Assembly: GCA_021793875.1 (NCBI GenBank)
Contig: JAJYRX010000021.1
Coordinates: 1-12,071 of the forward strand
Reading direction: 5' to 3'
DNA: 12,071 nt
Source of the DNA: Pseudomonadota bacterium
GTDB taxonomy: Bacteria > Pseudomonadota > Gammaproteobacteria > Burkholderiales > Burkholderiaceae_B
Within the stretch, counting starts at the first letter, position 1, and every line of letters starts with the position of its first letter. The notes under the pieces are model-generated. The model did not search any database and was not told the origin of the DNA. It saw only the letters and a list, made by a program, of their open reading frames with translations. A program made the translations under genes and the position numbers. Positions 6,436 through 12,071 of this stretch are shown here, in pieces.

Positions 6436-7144
6436 AGCGTATAGTGCTCCATTCCATAGACAGTGCATCAAGGCAAAGTAAACGGCCAGACAAAGAAGTA
6501 CCCATATTGCTGAGTAATTTTATTGCTTCGGCAGCCTGCATACTGCCAATAATGCCTACCAGAGGGCCTAACACACCGGTTGTGGCACAGCGAAGCTCTA
6601 CGGCATCGTGACCTTCAGGAAATAGGCAGTTATAGCAAGGCGCCTGCTTATCGCGTTTATCGTAAACACTTATTTGGCCAGAAAAACGTATGGCAGCACC
6701 TGATACAAGAGGTTTAGACTTAGCTACGCAAGCTTTGTTAACTGCATGACGGGTAGCAAAATTATCACAGCAATCTAATACTATTGTGGCGTTTTCAACT
6801 AAAGAATTAAGCTCTTGATGGTCGAGTTTGGCATTAAGTGCGTGCACTTTGACTTCGGGGTTTATGGCATGCATTGCAGCCTTAGCCGAATCAACTTTGG
6901 GCATGTTAACGCTTGCAGTAGTATGCAATATTTGTCTTTGTAAATTGGAGACATCGACAGTGTCGTGATCGGCAATGGTGATAGTTCCTACACCCGCTGC
7001 AGCAAGAAACATGGCTGCAGGAGAGCCCAGACCGCCAGCACCTACAATAAGTGCATGGCTGGCCAGCAATGCTTGCTGACCATCGATGCCAAACTCGTCT
7101 AGAAGTATATGACGCGCATATCGTAAAAGCTGTTCATCAGTCAT
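6395..7144 (-). CDS. moeB: MoeB/ThiF/HesA-family adenylyltransferase (sulfur-carrier activating, E1-like)
   Basis: This is a 249-residue E1-like enzyme that adenylates the C-terminal glycine of a small sulfur-carrier protein, MoaD for molybdopterin or ThiS for thiamine. The nucleotide-binding glycine loop is GAGGLGSP (35-42), followed by NLQRQILH (67-74) and CDNFATR (126-132). Zinc-binding pairs are Cys170/Cys173 (PCYNC) and Cys243/Cys246 (CAVC). Cys186 (LRCATTG) sits where ThiF carries its sulfur-transfer cysteine. Length and sequence are closest to MoeB, but MoeB and ThiF are not separable here because no moaD, thiS or thiG lies nearby. It is the last gene of the gpmA-envC-ctpA-moeB run. 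Its ATG overlaps the ctpA stop by 8 bp (ATGACTGA), indicating translational coupling. The 3' end overlaps the converging HAD gene. Confidence 0.92.
   Translation of the reverse strand: MTDEQLLRYARHILLDEFGIDGQQALLASHALIVGAGGLGSPAAMFLAAAGVGTITIADHDTVDVSNLQRQILHTTASVNMPKVDSAKAAMHAINPEVKVHALNAKLDHQELNSLVENATIVLDCCDNFATRHAVNKACVAKSKPLVSGAAIRFSGQISVYDKRDKQAPCYNCLFPEGHDAVELRCATTGVLGPLVGIIGSMQAAEAIKLLSNMGTSLSGRLLCLDALSMEWSTIRFKRDPECAVCATA
6428..6440. repeat. Short inverted repeat at the stop of the HAD phosphatase gene
   Basis: ACGCTT-A-AAGCGT is a 6-bp inverted repeat around one base, centred on the TAA stop and placed inside the 41-bp convergent overlap with moeB. As RNA it would form only about a 4-bp stem and has no U-run, so I do not call it a terminator. 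It mirrors the palindrome at the other convergent junction (1462-1477). Confidence 0.3.
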
Positions 7145-8651
7145 CTTGCAAGCGTATTATTCCTTCTGGGGTAACCCTGTAACGCTCGCTATTCATGGGA
7201 GCTTTCACTGGGCTTTTTTTTTGCTCATCATTAGAGCCACTATTGCTATTGGCTTCTTTTTCAGATTTGGCCTTTGCAATAAGGTCGGGATTGTTACGCT
7301 TTACCGGACGGCCCTCAATAAAGTTTATTGCTTGCTGTAACTGGTAGTCGTCGGAACCGCCGAATTCGAACATGGTCGGGTTATCAACCACTTCGTAATC
7401 GGGGTCAGATTTATCGGACTCAGATTCCGGGTCGGCACCATTGAGCAAGTGGCGCTGCAAGTCTATTTCACGAGGAAGGCTAAAGAGGTTCCCACGCTCG
7501 GTGTCATCGACAACAATATCAGGCTCTACGCCAGTAACCTGTATAGAACGCCCTTTAGGCGTGTAGTACCTGGCAGTGGTAATTTTAATTCCGGTGTCAT
7601 CGCCCAATGGTAAAACACTTTGTACTGAGCCTTTTCCAAAGGTGCGGTTACCCATTACTGTAGCTCTGCCGTAATCTTGCAGGGCACCAGCAACAATTTC
7701 AGAGGCTGATGCTGAACCAACGTTAACAAGAACCACCATGGGAACTTTTTGTGCCCAGTCGGCCACGGTGCTACTACCATTGGCCAGGTTGCGCTGTAAA
7801 AGCTGCTGTGCTGCGCCACTAAGCCTTGTTTGGTATTCACGATTAGCAGAGGCAATACGCCCTTTAGTTGACACTACTAGGCCTGTATTGCGCATAAACA
7901 TTGATGTAACGCCTATTGCGCTTTCAAGCAGACCGCCTGGGTCATTGCGTAAATCGAGAATTAATGAGGTTGCTCCTTTATCGGCCATTTCGCCCACATG
8001 ACGAGCCAAGTCGGTTTCGGTTCGCTCTTGGAACTGTGATATTCGAATATAGGCTATGTTGTTATCTAAGAGCTTGGCCCTTATGCTGCGGACTTTTATG
8101 TGATCGCGCACTATGTCTAGAACTAATGGATCGGCACGACCTTCTCTTTTGATGGTTAACTCTATGGACGTTTTTGGCTCGCCACGCATAAGCTTGACGG
8201 CTTCGTTTAGGGTCATGCCTTTAGTAGGCTTACCATCTATATGAGTTATTATGTCGCCTGAAAGAATTCCGGCACGAGCAGCTGGCGTGTCTTCAATTGG
8301 GGCAATTACCTTTGGCATGCCGTCTTCACTGCCAATTTCTATTCCCAAACCGCCAAAGCCGCCTTGAGTTATATTTTCCATTTCCTTGAAGGCTTCTTCA
8401 TCAAGGTAAGCAGAGTGGGGGTCAAGGTCGCTAAACATGCCTTTTATAGCATCTTGTATTAGCTTTTCGTCGGATACCGATTCCACATAGCTACTTTTAA
8501 TAGCAGAATAGACATTGGCGAACTGTTGTAAATCGCGAAGTGGCAAAGGCTCGCCTCTTTGAGCCATGGCGGTAATACCAAGGCTTATTAGCAAACCAGC
8601 GAAAACACCTATTAGAACGAGGCCTATTCGGCCAAACCTGCGAGTGCTCAT
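7137..8651 (-). CDS. ctpA: CtpA-type carboxyl-terminal processing protease (peptidase S41)
   Basis: This is a 504-residue periplasmic serine protease with a Ser-Lys dyad. The N-terminal hydrophobic stretch (about 8-30) is either a signal peptide or a membrane anchor. A PDZ domain spans about 97-185 (FGGLGIEIG through the EREGRADPL region) and binds substrate C-termini. The S41 core follows, with LRNDPGGLL (234-242), nucleophile Ser315 in GSASASEIV and Lys340 in RTFGKGSVQ. Their separation of 25 residues is the same as in E. coli Prc (Ser452/Lys477). A charged Ser/Asp/Glu/Lys-rich tail follows residue 400 or so, with a YQLQQAINFIEG helix within it. In P. aeruginosa CtpA lies next to an EnvC homologue and degrades peptidoglycan hydrolases; a similar role is plausible here. 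AGGA at 8658-8661 lies 6 nt before the ATG, supporting this start. It lies 37 bp downstream of envC. Confidence 0.95.
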   Translation of the reverse strand: MSTRRFGRIGLVLIGVFAGLLISLGITAMAQRGEPLPLRDLQQFANVYSAIKSSYVESVSDEKLIQDAIKGMFSDLDPHSAYLDEEAFKEMENITQGGFGGLGIEIGSEDGMPKVIAPIEDTPAARAGILSGDIITHIDGKPTKGMTLNEAVKLMRGEPKTSIELTIKREGRADPLVLDIVRDHIKVRSIRAKLLDNNIAYIRISQFQERTETDLARHVGEMADKGATSLILDLRNDPGGLLESAIGVTSMFMRNTGLVVSTKGRIASANREYQTRLSGAAQQLLQRNLANGSSTVADWAQKVPMVVLVNVGSASASEIVAGALQDYGRATVMGNRTFGKGSVQSVLPLGDDTGIKITTARYYTPKGRSIQVTGVEPDIVVDDTERGNLFSLPREIDLQRHLLNGADPESESDKSDPDYEVVDNPTMFEFGGSDDYQLQQAINFIEGRPVKRNNPDLIAKAKSEKEANSNSGSNDEQKKSPVKAPMNSERYRVTPEGIIRLQDD

Positions 8652-8688
8652 GCACGATCCTGATTGTTTTGGTAGAAATTCAAATATA

Positions 8689-10050
8689 TTACCGGACTTG
8701 TGATTTTAACCAAAGTACGGGATTTATAGGTTTACCCTGATACCTTATTTCAAAATAAAGGCCAGCTTCAACCTGCCCTCCGGTGGCACCTACGGTGGCT
8801 ATGGTATCGCCAGTGGTAACCGTGTCACCTACTTCTTTAAGTAAACTGTGATTGTACGCATATACAGTCATGTATTGTTGACCATGATCGATAATCATAA
8901 TATTACCGAAGCCACTTAACCAGCTTGCGTATACAACTCTGCCAGATGCAACTGACTTCACTGGCGTGCCTTCGCTAGCTCTTATAACAAAACCACGCCA
9001 AACGCCACCATCTGGTCGGTTGGCACCAAACTTACCCAAAGGTTGACCAGATACCGGCCACGGAAGGTTTTTCTGTAGCCCTCCGGAAGAACCTGTAGCG
9101 GCTGGAGGCTGCGATGAGGCTACAGGGCTTTCAGCTTTTTGAACAGGCTCATCCTTGCTGGCTCTTTCTGCTTTCCTAGCTTCTTCTGCCTTTTTGGCTT
9201 CGGCAAGTTTTCTTTCTGCATCAGCTTTAGCCTGTTCTGCTGCTTTGGCCTGTTCCTCAGCTTTGGCTTGTTCTTCTCGCAATTTACGCAAACGTTCGGC
9301 CTCCCGTTCACGCGCTAGTTTTATCTCGGTTTCTAACCCAACTATAAGCTCAGATAACCTTTGTTCGTTTGCCGTAGCTGTTTGTGCTTCGGCACGCTGC
9401 TTGTTTAACTCGGACTCAATTTGGGCAAGTGTTTTTTTGCGCTTGTCTTTTTGTTTTTTAAGCTCGTTTTCCTGTTTAGTTAGGTCTAGTGCCAACTGTT
9501 CCAGCTCGTTCTGATGCGAATGAGTTTGCTGTGCTAGCTGCTCTAGACGCGCTACAGAAGCTTGTATTTGACCTAGCATACGAGTTTGAGCCGAAGATAC
9601 ATAGCCCATATACGACAAGTTGCGTCCAATTAAGTGAGGGTCATCACCCGATAACAAAGCTGTCCATGGTGAAAGCCCACCTGTATATTGAGCACGCAGC
9701 TGATCTGCAAGCACTTTGCGTTGTTCTTTTATGGCCTGCTCTTGCTCTAACGTTTCTTCTTTAAGCTGTTGCAGACTAGACTCTGTTTTTTTCTGTTGCT
9801 CTGATAGCTGTTGTAACTTGCGCTGCGTGTCAGAAATAGCAGCTTCTGACTCTTTAAGAGCCAGATCTGCTGATTTATGCATAGATTCCTGCTTAGCTAT
9901 GCCCTGCTCTAACTGTTTGATACGTGCACGTAACTCGGCTTGCTGTTGTCTGGCCTGCTGTTGTTTTTGAACTAATGAAGAAGGTTCTTCAGACCAGACA
10001 TAACTAGCCGATATAAACAAAAAGAGGGCAACTATGGCCCTTAGTATCAT
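8689..10050 (-). CDS. envC: EnvC-type murein hydrolase activator (coiled coil + degenerate LytM domain)
   Basis: EnvC is a periplasmic protein that, with FtsEX, activates N-acetylmuramyl-L-alanine amidases (AmiA/AmiB) to split septal peptidoglycan. This 453-residue protein has a signal peptide (about 1-20, likely cleaved after VWS). Long coiled coils cover about 24-120 and 160-300, interrupted by QYTGGLSPWTALLSGDDP. An A/K/E/Q-rich stretch and a Ser/Pro linker lead to a C-terminal LytM/M23 domain (about 328-453). All zinc ligands are lost: the HxxxD positions are Trp351 and Val355, the YAH position is Tyr399, and the HxH position is Gly430 and Tyr432. This is normal for EnvC, which activates amidases but does not itself cut. 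The ATG overlaps the gpmA stop as ATGA, pointing to translational coupling. Confidence 0.95.
   Translation of the reverse strand: MILRAIVALFLFISASYVWSEEPSSLVQKQQQARQQQAELRARIKQLEQGIAKQESMHKSADLALKESEAAISDTQRKLQQLSEQQKKTESSLQQLKEETLEQEQAIKEQRKVLADQLRAQYTGGLSPWTALLSGDDPHLIGRNLSYMGYVSSAQTRMLGQIQASVARLEQLAQQTHSHQNELEQLALDLTKQENELKKQKDKRKKTLAQIESELNKQRAEAQTATANEQRLSELIVGLETEIKLAREREAERLRKLREEQAKAEEQAKAAEQAKADAERKLAEAKKAEEARKAERASKDEPVQKAESPVASSQPPAATGSSGGLQKNLPWPVSGQPLGKFGANRPDGGVWRGFVIRASEGTPVKSVASGRVVYASWLSGFGNIMIIDHGQQYMTVYAYNHSLLKEVGDTVTTGDTIATVGATGGQVEAGLYFEIRYQGKPINPVLWLKSQVR
9223..9276 (-). repeat. Three tandem 18-bp units within envC encoding (E/A)EQAKA
   Basis: Three imperfect 18-bp units (9223-9240, 9241-9258, 9259-9276) encode EEQAKA, EEQAKA and AEQAKA at residues 259-276 of EnvC. 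Frame is kept by the 6-codon period. It extends the alanine-rich coiled coil before the linker and is a likely spot for length variation by slippage. Confidence 0.7.
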
Positions 10051-10799
10051 GCAGGTTTAGCCTTACCTTGTGATGCAACAGCCTGCATTGCAGCCTTGAT
10101 TTTTTCGGGGTCTCCTAGATAATCGTAAGAAGTTGCCTGTAGGTTTTCGTCTAGTTGAACCACCAAGGGTTGGGCTGTTGGTATATTGACTTTAACTATT
10201 TCCTCATCAGAAATATTTGCCAGAATTTTCAATAATGCGCGTAGACTGTTACCATGTGCGGTTACCAATACGCTTCGGTTAGCTTTTACTGCCGGGGCAA
10301 TGGAATCTTTCCAGAACGGCATTACCCGTGCAACAGTATCTTTTAGGCACTCGGTAGACGGTATTTGTTCGGGTTTAAGCAAACGGTATCTACGATCAAA
10401 GCGAGGGTGATCAGGGTTGCTTTCCGACATTGGCTCAGGAGCAATATCGTAGGCCCTACGCCATATAAGAACTTGCTCGTCACCGTACTTAGCAGCAGTT
10501 TCAGCCTTGTTAAGGCCTTGCAATGCACCATAATGTCGCTCGTTAAGACGCCAGCTATTACCTATTGGAGTGTACATGGAGTCCATAGTATCTAAAGCTA
10601 TCCATGCAGTACGTATTGCACGTTTTAGTACAGATGTGAACACCAGGTCGAACTGGAAACCATTTTCTTTAAGAAGCTCACCTGCGTTGCGAGCTTGTTC
10701 GCGCCCTGCTTCTGTAAGGTCTACATCGGCCCATCCGGTAAACCGGTTTTCCAGATTCCATTGGCTTTCGCCGTGACGCATCAGAACAATTTTATACAT
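10047..10799 (-). CDS. gpmA: GpmA, 2,3-bisphosphoglycerate-dependent phosphoglycerate mutase
   Basis: GpmA interconverts 3-phosphoglycerate and 2-phosphoglycerate in glycolysis and gluconeogenesis through a phosphohistidine. The 250-residue protein has the RHGESQWN motif (8-15) with phospho-acceptor His9, Arg60 (LKRAIRTAW), Glu87 (LNERHYG) and His182 (VTAHGNSLRALLK). These match E. coli GpmA His11, Arg62, Glu89 and His184 with a constant offset of two. The tail (QAVASQGKAKPA) is typical of betaproteobacterial forms. It is the first gene of the minus-strand operon and overlaps envC by 4 bp (ATGA). The start is clear from family alignment although only a weak AGG is seen about 12 nt upstream. 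In E. coli and P. aeruginosa the equivalent position upstream of envC is held by the unrelated cofactor-independent mutase GpmM/GpmI. Confidence 0.97.
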   Translation of the reverse strand: MYKIVLMRHGESQWNLENRFTGWADVDLTEAGREQARNAGELLKENGFQFDLVFTSVLKRAIRTAWIALDTMDSMYTPIGNSWRLNERHYGALQGLNKAETAAKYGDEQVLIWRRAYDIAPEPMSESNPDHPRFDRRYRLLKPEQIPSTECLKDTVARVMPFWKDSIAPAVKANRSVLVTAHGNSLRALLKILANISDEEIVKVNIPTAQPLVVQLDENLQATSYDYLGDPEKIKAAMQAVASQGKAKPA

Positions 10800-10819
10800 G
10801 ATATATATAGCCTGTTAAT

Positions 10820-10846
10820 TTGAAAACCACACGAGCATTTTATAAT
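10820..10846 (+). promoter_or_regulatory. Putative sigma70 promoter for rhodanese-grxC-secB
   Basis: A perfect -10 hexamer TATAAT lies at 10841-10846, with a TTGAAA -35 candidate at 10820-10825 (5 of 6 matches to TTGACA). The 15-bp spacer is shorter than the optimum of 17. Transcription would begin near 10852-10855, giving a leader of about 35 nt before the GTG at 10890. This is the best promoter match in the window. Confidence 0.5.
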
Positions 10847-10850
10847 TGTA
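10839..10850 (-). promoter_or_regulatory. Possible -10 elements for the gpmA operon, overlapping the plus-strand -10
   Basis: On the minus strand TATAAA (10844 to 10839) and TACAAT (10850 to 10845) overlap the plus-strand TATAAT. No convincing -35 is found at the right distance for either. The position, about 40-50 bp upstream of the gpmA ATG, suits a promoter for gpmA-envC-ctpA-moeB. Confidence 0.3.
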
Positions 10851-10879
10851 TGATTAGCCCCTACAGTTTAAGTGTATAC

Positions 10880-10884
10880 GGGAA
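10880..10884 (+). promoter_or_regulatory. Shine-Dalgarno-like GGGAA deciding the rhodanese start
   Basis: GGGAA lies 5 nt before the GTG at 10890. The upstream in-frame GTG at 10872 has no such site, so the shorter protein beginning MDFFLDQNN is preferred. Confidence 0.5.
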
Positions 10885-10889
10885 CAATC

Positions 10890-11303
10890 GTGGACTTCTT
10901 TCTTGATCAAAACAATCTTCTTATTCTAACCGTGGCAGCCCTTTCTGGCACTATGCTTATGATTGGCGGTATGCGAAAAGGTAAAGGTGCTAGCGAAATA
11001 TCGGTACAAGAAGCTGTAAAGCTGGTAAACCAGCAAAATGGCATCTTTCTTGATATTCGTACTAGCGATTCCTTCCAAAAAGGAAATATACCTCAGTCAC
11101 GCAATATACCGCGAGCCGATCTCCAAGCAAAAAGCGGTAGCTTGCCAAAAAACAAACCAATAATAGTTGTATGTGACAGTGGACAGCAAGCCGCTGTTGC
11201 AGTACGTTCTTTGCGTAAAGAAGGCTTTGACCAGGCCGTAGCCTTACAAGGTGGCCTACGCAGCTGGAACCAGGAAGGCTTGCCCCTAACTAAGAAAAGG
11301 TAA
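10890..11303 (+). CDS. Membrane-anchored rhodanese-domain protein (YibN-like position)
   Basis: This is a 137-residue protein with one N-terminal transmembrane segment (about 9-28) and a single rhodanese domain (about 38-133). Rhodaneses carry sulfane sulfur on an active-site cysteine. Here Cys95 opens the loop in VVCDSGQQAA, so sulfur transfer is chemically possible. As I recall it, E. coli YibN in the same position lacks this cysteine. IFLDIRTSDSF and GGLRSWNQEGLPL are standard rhodanese elements. The physiological substrate is unknown. I chose GTG at 10890 over GTG at 10872 because GGGAA is correctly placed and the resulting MDFF start resembles family N-termini. It leads the grxC-secB operon, with grxC beginning 6 bp after its stop, and is divergent from gpmA. 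The rhodanese-grxC-secB order matches E. coli yibN-grxC-secB. Confidence 0.9.
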   Translation: MDFFLDQNNLLILTVAALSGTMLMIGGMRKGKGASEISVQEAVKLVNQQNGIFLDIRTSDSFQKGNIPQSRNIPRADLQAKSGSLPKNKPIIVVCDSGQQAAVAVRSLRKEGFDQAVALQGGLRSWNQEGLPLTKKR

Positions 11304-11309
11304 AAATTT

Positions 11310-11567
11310 ATGTCTAAGGTTATTATGTATACGTCTGCCGTATGCCCCTTTTGCGTTCGAGCCGAAATGCTTTTAAAGCAACGAGGGGTAACCGAAATTG
11401 AAAAAATACGTATAGACCTTGACCCGCAAGAACGGGTACAAATGATGGAGCGTACTGGTCGTCGTACAGTACCTCAAATATATATAGGCGACACACACGT
11501 TGGCGGCTACGACGATCTAGCCGCACTAGACCGTGAAGGTAAGCTTACACAGCTACTGCAAGCCTAA
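11310..11567 (+). CDS. grxC: Glutaredoxin 3 (GrxC type, dithiol)
   Basis: This is an 85-residue cytosolic glutaredoxin that uses glutathione to reduce disulfides and glutathionylated proteins. The dithiol active site is Cys12-Pro-Phe-Cys15; the more usual residue in place of Phe is Tyr (CPYC). The cis-proline motif TVPQIYIG (53-60) and the glutathione-binding GGYDDL (65-70) are intact, and the length is standard for GrxC. The ATG is 6 bp after the rhodanese stop. Its likely ribosome site (GAAAAGG) overlaps the end of that gene about 9 nt upstream, consistent with an operon. secB follows after 20 bp, a linkage widely conserved in beta- and gammaproteobacteria. Confidence 0.96.
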   Translation: MSKVIMYTSAVCPFCVRAEMLLKQRGVTEIEKIRIDLDPQERVQMMERTGRRTVPQIYIGDTHVGGYDDLAALDREGKLTQLLQA

Positions 11568-11587
11568 CAACTTTTATAGGAATTAAC

Positions 11588-12071
11588 ATGGCCGAACAAC
11601 AAGCCAACAATCAGGATCAGGCAAACGCCCCAAAATTTAATCTGCAGCGAGCATACGTTAAAGATATTTCTCTTGAAATGCCCAATGCCCCTCAAATACT
11701 TCTGGAGCAAGAGGCTCCTGCAGTAGATGTGTCTATAGGTCTTGGCGGACAAAGGCTAGCAGATACCGTATTTGAATCTACAGTTACGGTAACAATAACC
11801 ACAAAAATAAAAGATAAAGTCCTATACCTTATTGAGGCTACCCAAGCTGGCATATTTGAGGCAGCCAACATTCCAGAAGATCAGCTAGACCCTCTTCTTG
11901 GCATAGTTTGCCCAACTATGCTTTATCCATACTTGCGTGCAACAGTAGCAGACCTTATAAATCGCACCTCGTTGCCGGCACTACACTTAACCGAAGTTAA
12001 CTTCCAAGCACTTTACGAGCAACGAATCGCTGAAGCAGCCGGTAAAGACAACTCCAACAACGAAGAAAAAG
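11588..12071 (+). CDS. secB: SecB protein-export chaperone, 3' end cut by the window
   Basis: SecB is a cytosolic tetrameric chaperone that keeps precursor proteins unfolded and delivers them to SecA. The visible 161 codons (no stop) cover essentially the whole fold: FNLQRAYVKDISLE (17-30), then the acidic beta-strand region with DVSIGLGGQ, then AGIF, CPTMLYPYLRATVADL and the helix LTEVNFQALYEQR. It ends in an N/E-rich tail (KDNSNNEEK), so only a few residues are likely missing. AGGAA at 11578-11582 lies 5 nt before the ATG, a good ribosome site that fixes the start. It is third in the rhodanese-grxC-secB operon. In E. coli gpsA comes next, which is a testable expectation beyond the window. 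Confidence 0.97.
   Translation, partial: MAEQQANNQDQANAPKFNLQRAYVKDISLEMPNAPQILLEQEAPAVDVSIGLGGQRLADTVFESTVTVTITTKIKDKVLYLIEATQAGIFEAANIPEDQLDPLLGIVCPTMLYPYLRATVADLINRTSLPALHLTEVNFQALYEQRIAEAAGKDNSNNEEK

Noticed and set aside
8689..9060. Active M23 metallopeptidase at the EnvC C-terminus
   Set aside because: All zinc-ligand positions are substituted (Trp351, Val355, Tyr399, Gly430, Tyr432), as in amidase-activating EnvC proteins.
9155..9514. Plus-strand open frame rich in Ser, Ala and Cys opposite envC
   Set aside because: It is the mirror of the A/K/E/Q-rich coiled-coil codons of EnvC; it has no ribosome site and no family resemblance.
1..12071. Mobile element, CRISPR array, tRNA/rRNA, toxin-antitoxin or defence system
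   Set aside because: No transposase or integrase motifs, spaced direct repeats, cloverleaf or anticodon arms, or defence-family domains were seen; the genes account for nearly all of the sequence and no gap exceeds 300 bases.

Overview
The window reads as ordinary chromosomal core sequence from a proteobacterium. It is most likely a betaproteobacterium of the Burkholderiales, near the Alcaligenaceae. I base this on recalled gene order and protein style, not on a search. The lines of evidence are: rsmI divergent from yraN, a GmhA/DiaA-type gene and a dual-BON lipoprotein; argB followed by a pyrimidine 5'-nucleotidase-like HAD protein; a YraN with a long N-terminal extension; and gpm-envC-ctpA divergent from rhodanese-grxC-secB. 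Base composition is moderately AT-rich (mid-40s % G+C by eye) and ATA and other A/T-ending codons are common. That is low for Bordetella-like bacteria and fits a lineage with AT drift. Genes are packed tightly, with several overlaps.

Layout. (1) Positions 1-1472, plus strand: the 3' end of rapZ, then rlpA, a septal-ring lytic transglycosylase lipoprotein. (2) 1436-2374, minus strand: rsmI, whose 3' end overlaps that of rlpA. (3) 2407-6435, plus strand: yraN, gmhA/diaA-like, dolP-like, a TlpA-like lipoprotein, argB and a HAD phosphatase, mostly a few bases apart. (4) 6395-10799, minus strand: an operon transcribed gpmA, envC, ctpA, moeB, with start/stop overlaps at two of its three junctions. 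(5) 10890-12071, plus strand: a membrane-anchored rhodanese, grxC and secB, the last running off the window. Regions 4 and 5 diverge from a 90-bp gap holding a good sigma70-type promoter.

How the genes fit together. A cell-envelope theme runs through the window. RapZ senses glucosamine-6-phosphate, the entry to peptidoglycan synthesis. RlpA, EnvC and CtpA act on or control peptidoglycan hydrolysis at division. DolP maintains the outer membrane, GmhA makes the lipopolysaccharide heptose precursor, and SecB feeds exported proteins to SecA. The other genes cover ribosome modification (RsmI), arginine synthesis (ArgB), glycolysis (GpmA), sulfur-carrier activation (MoeB) and redox or sulfur chemistry (TlpA-like, GrxC, rhodanese).

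I found no mobile element, CRISPR array, tRNA, rRNA, toxin-antitoxin pair, defence gene or clearly novel system. The points most worth checking are a RapZ tail that keeps the sugar-sensing residues but lacks the basic RNA-binding cluster, a cofactor-dependent GpmA in the slot where E. coli and Pseudomonas carry the unrelated cofactor-independent enzyme, and two divergent gaps with symmetric -10 sequences.
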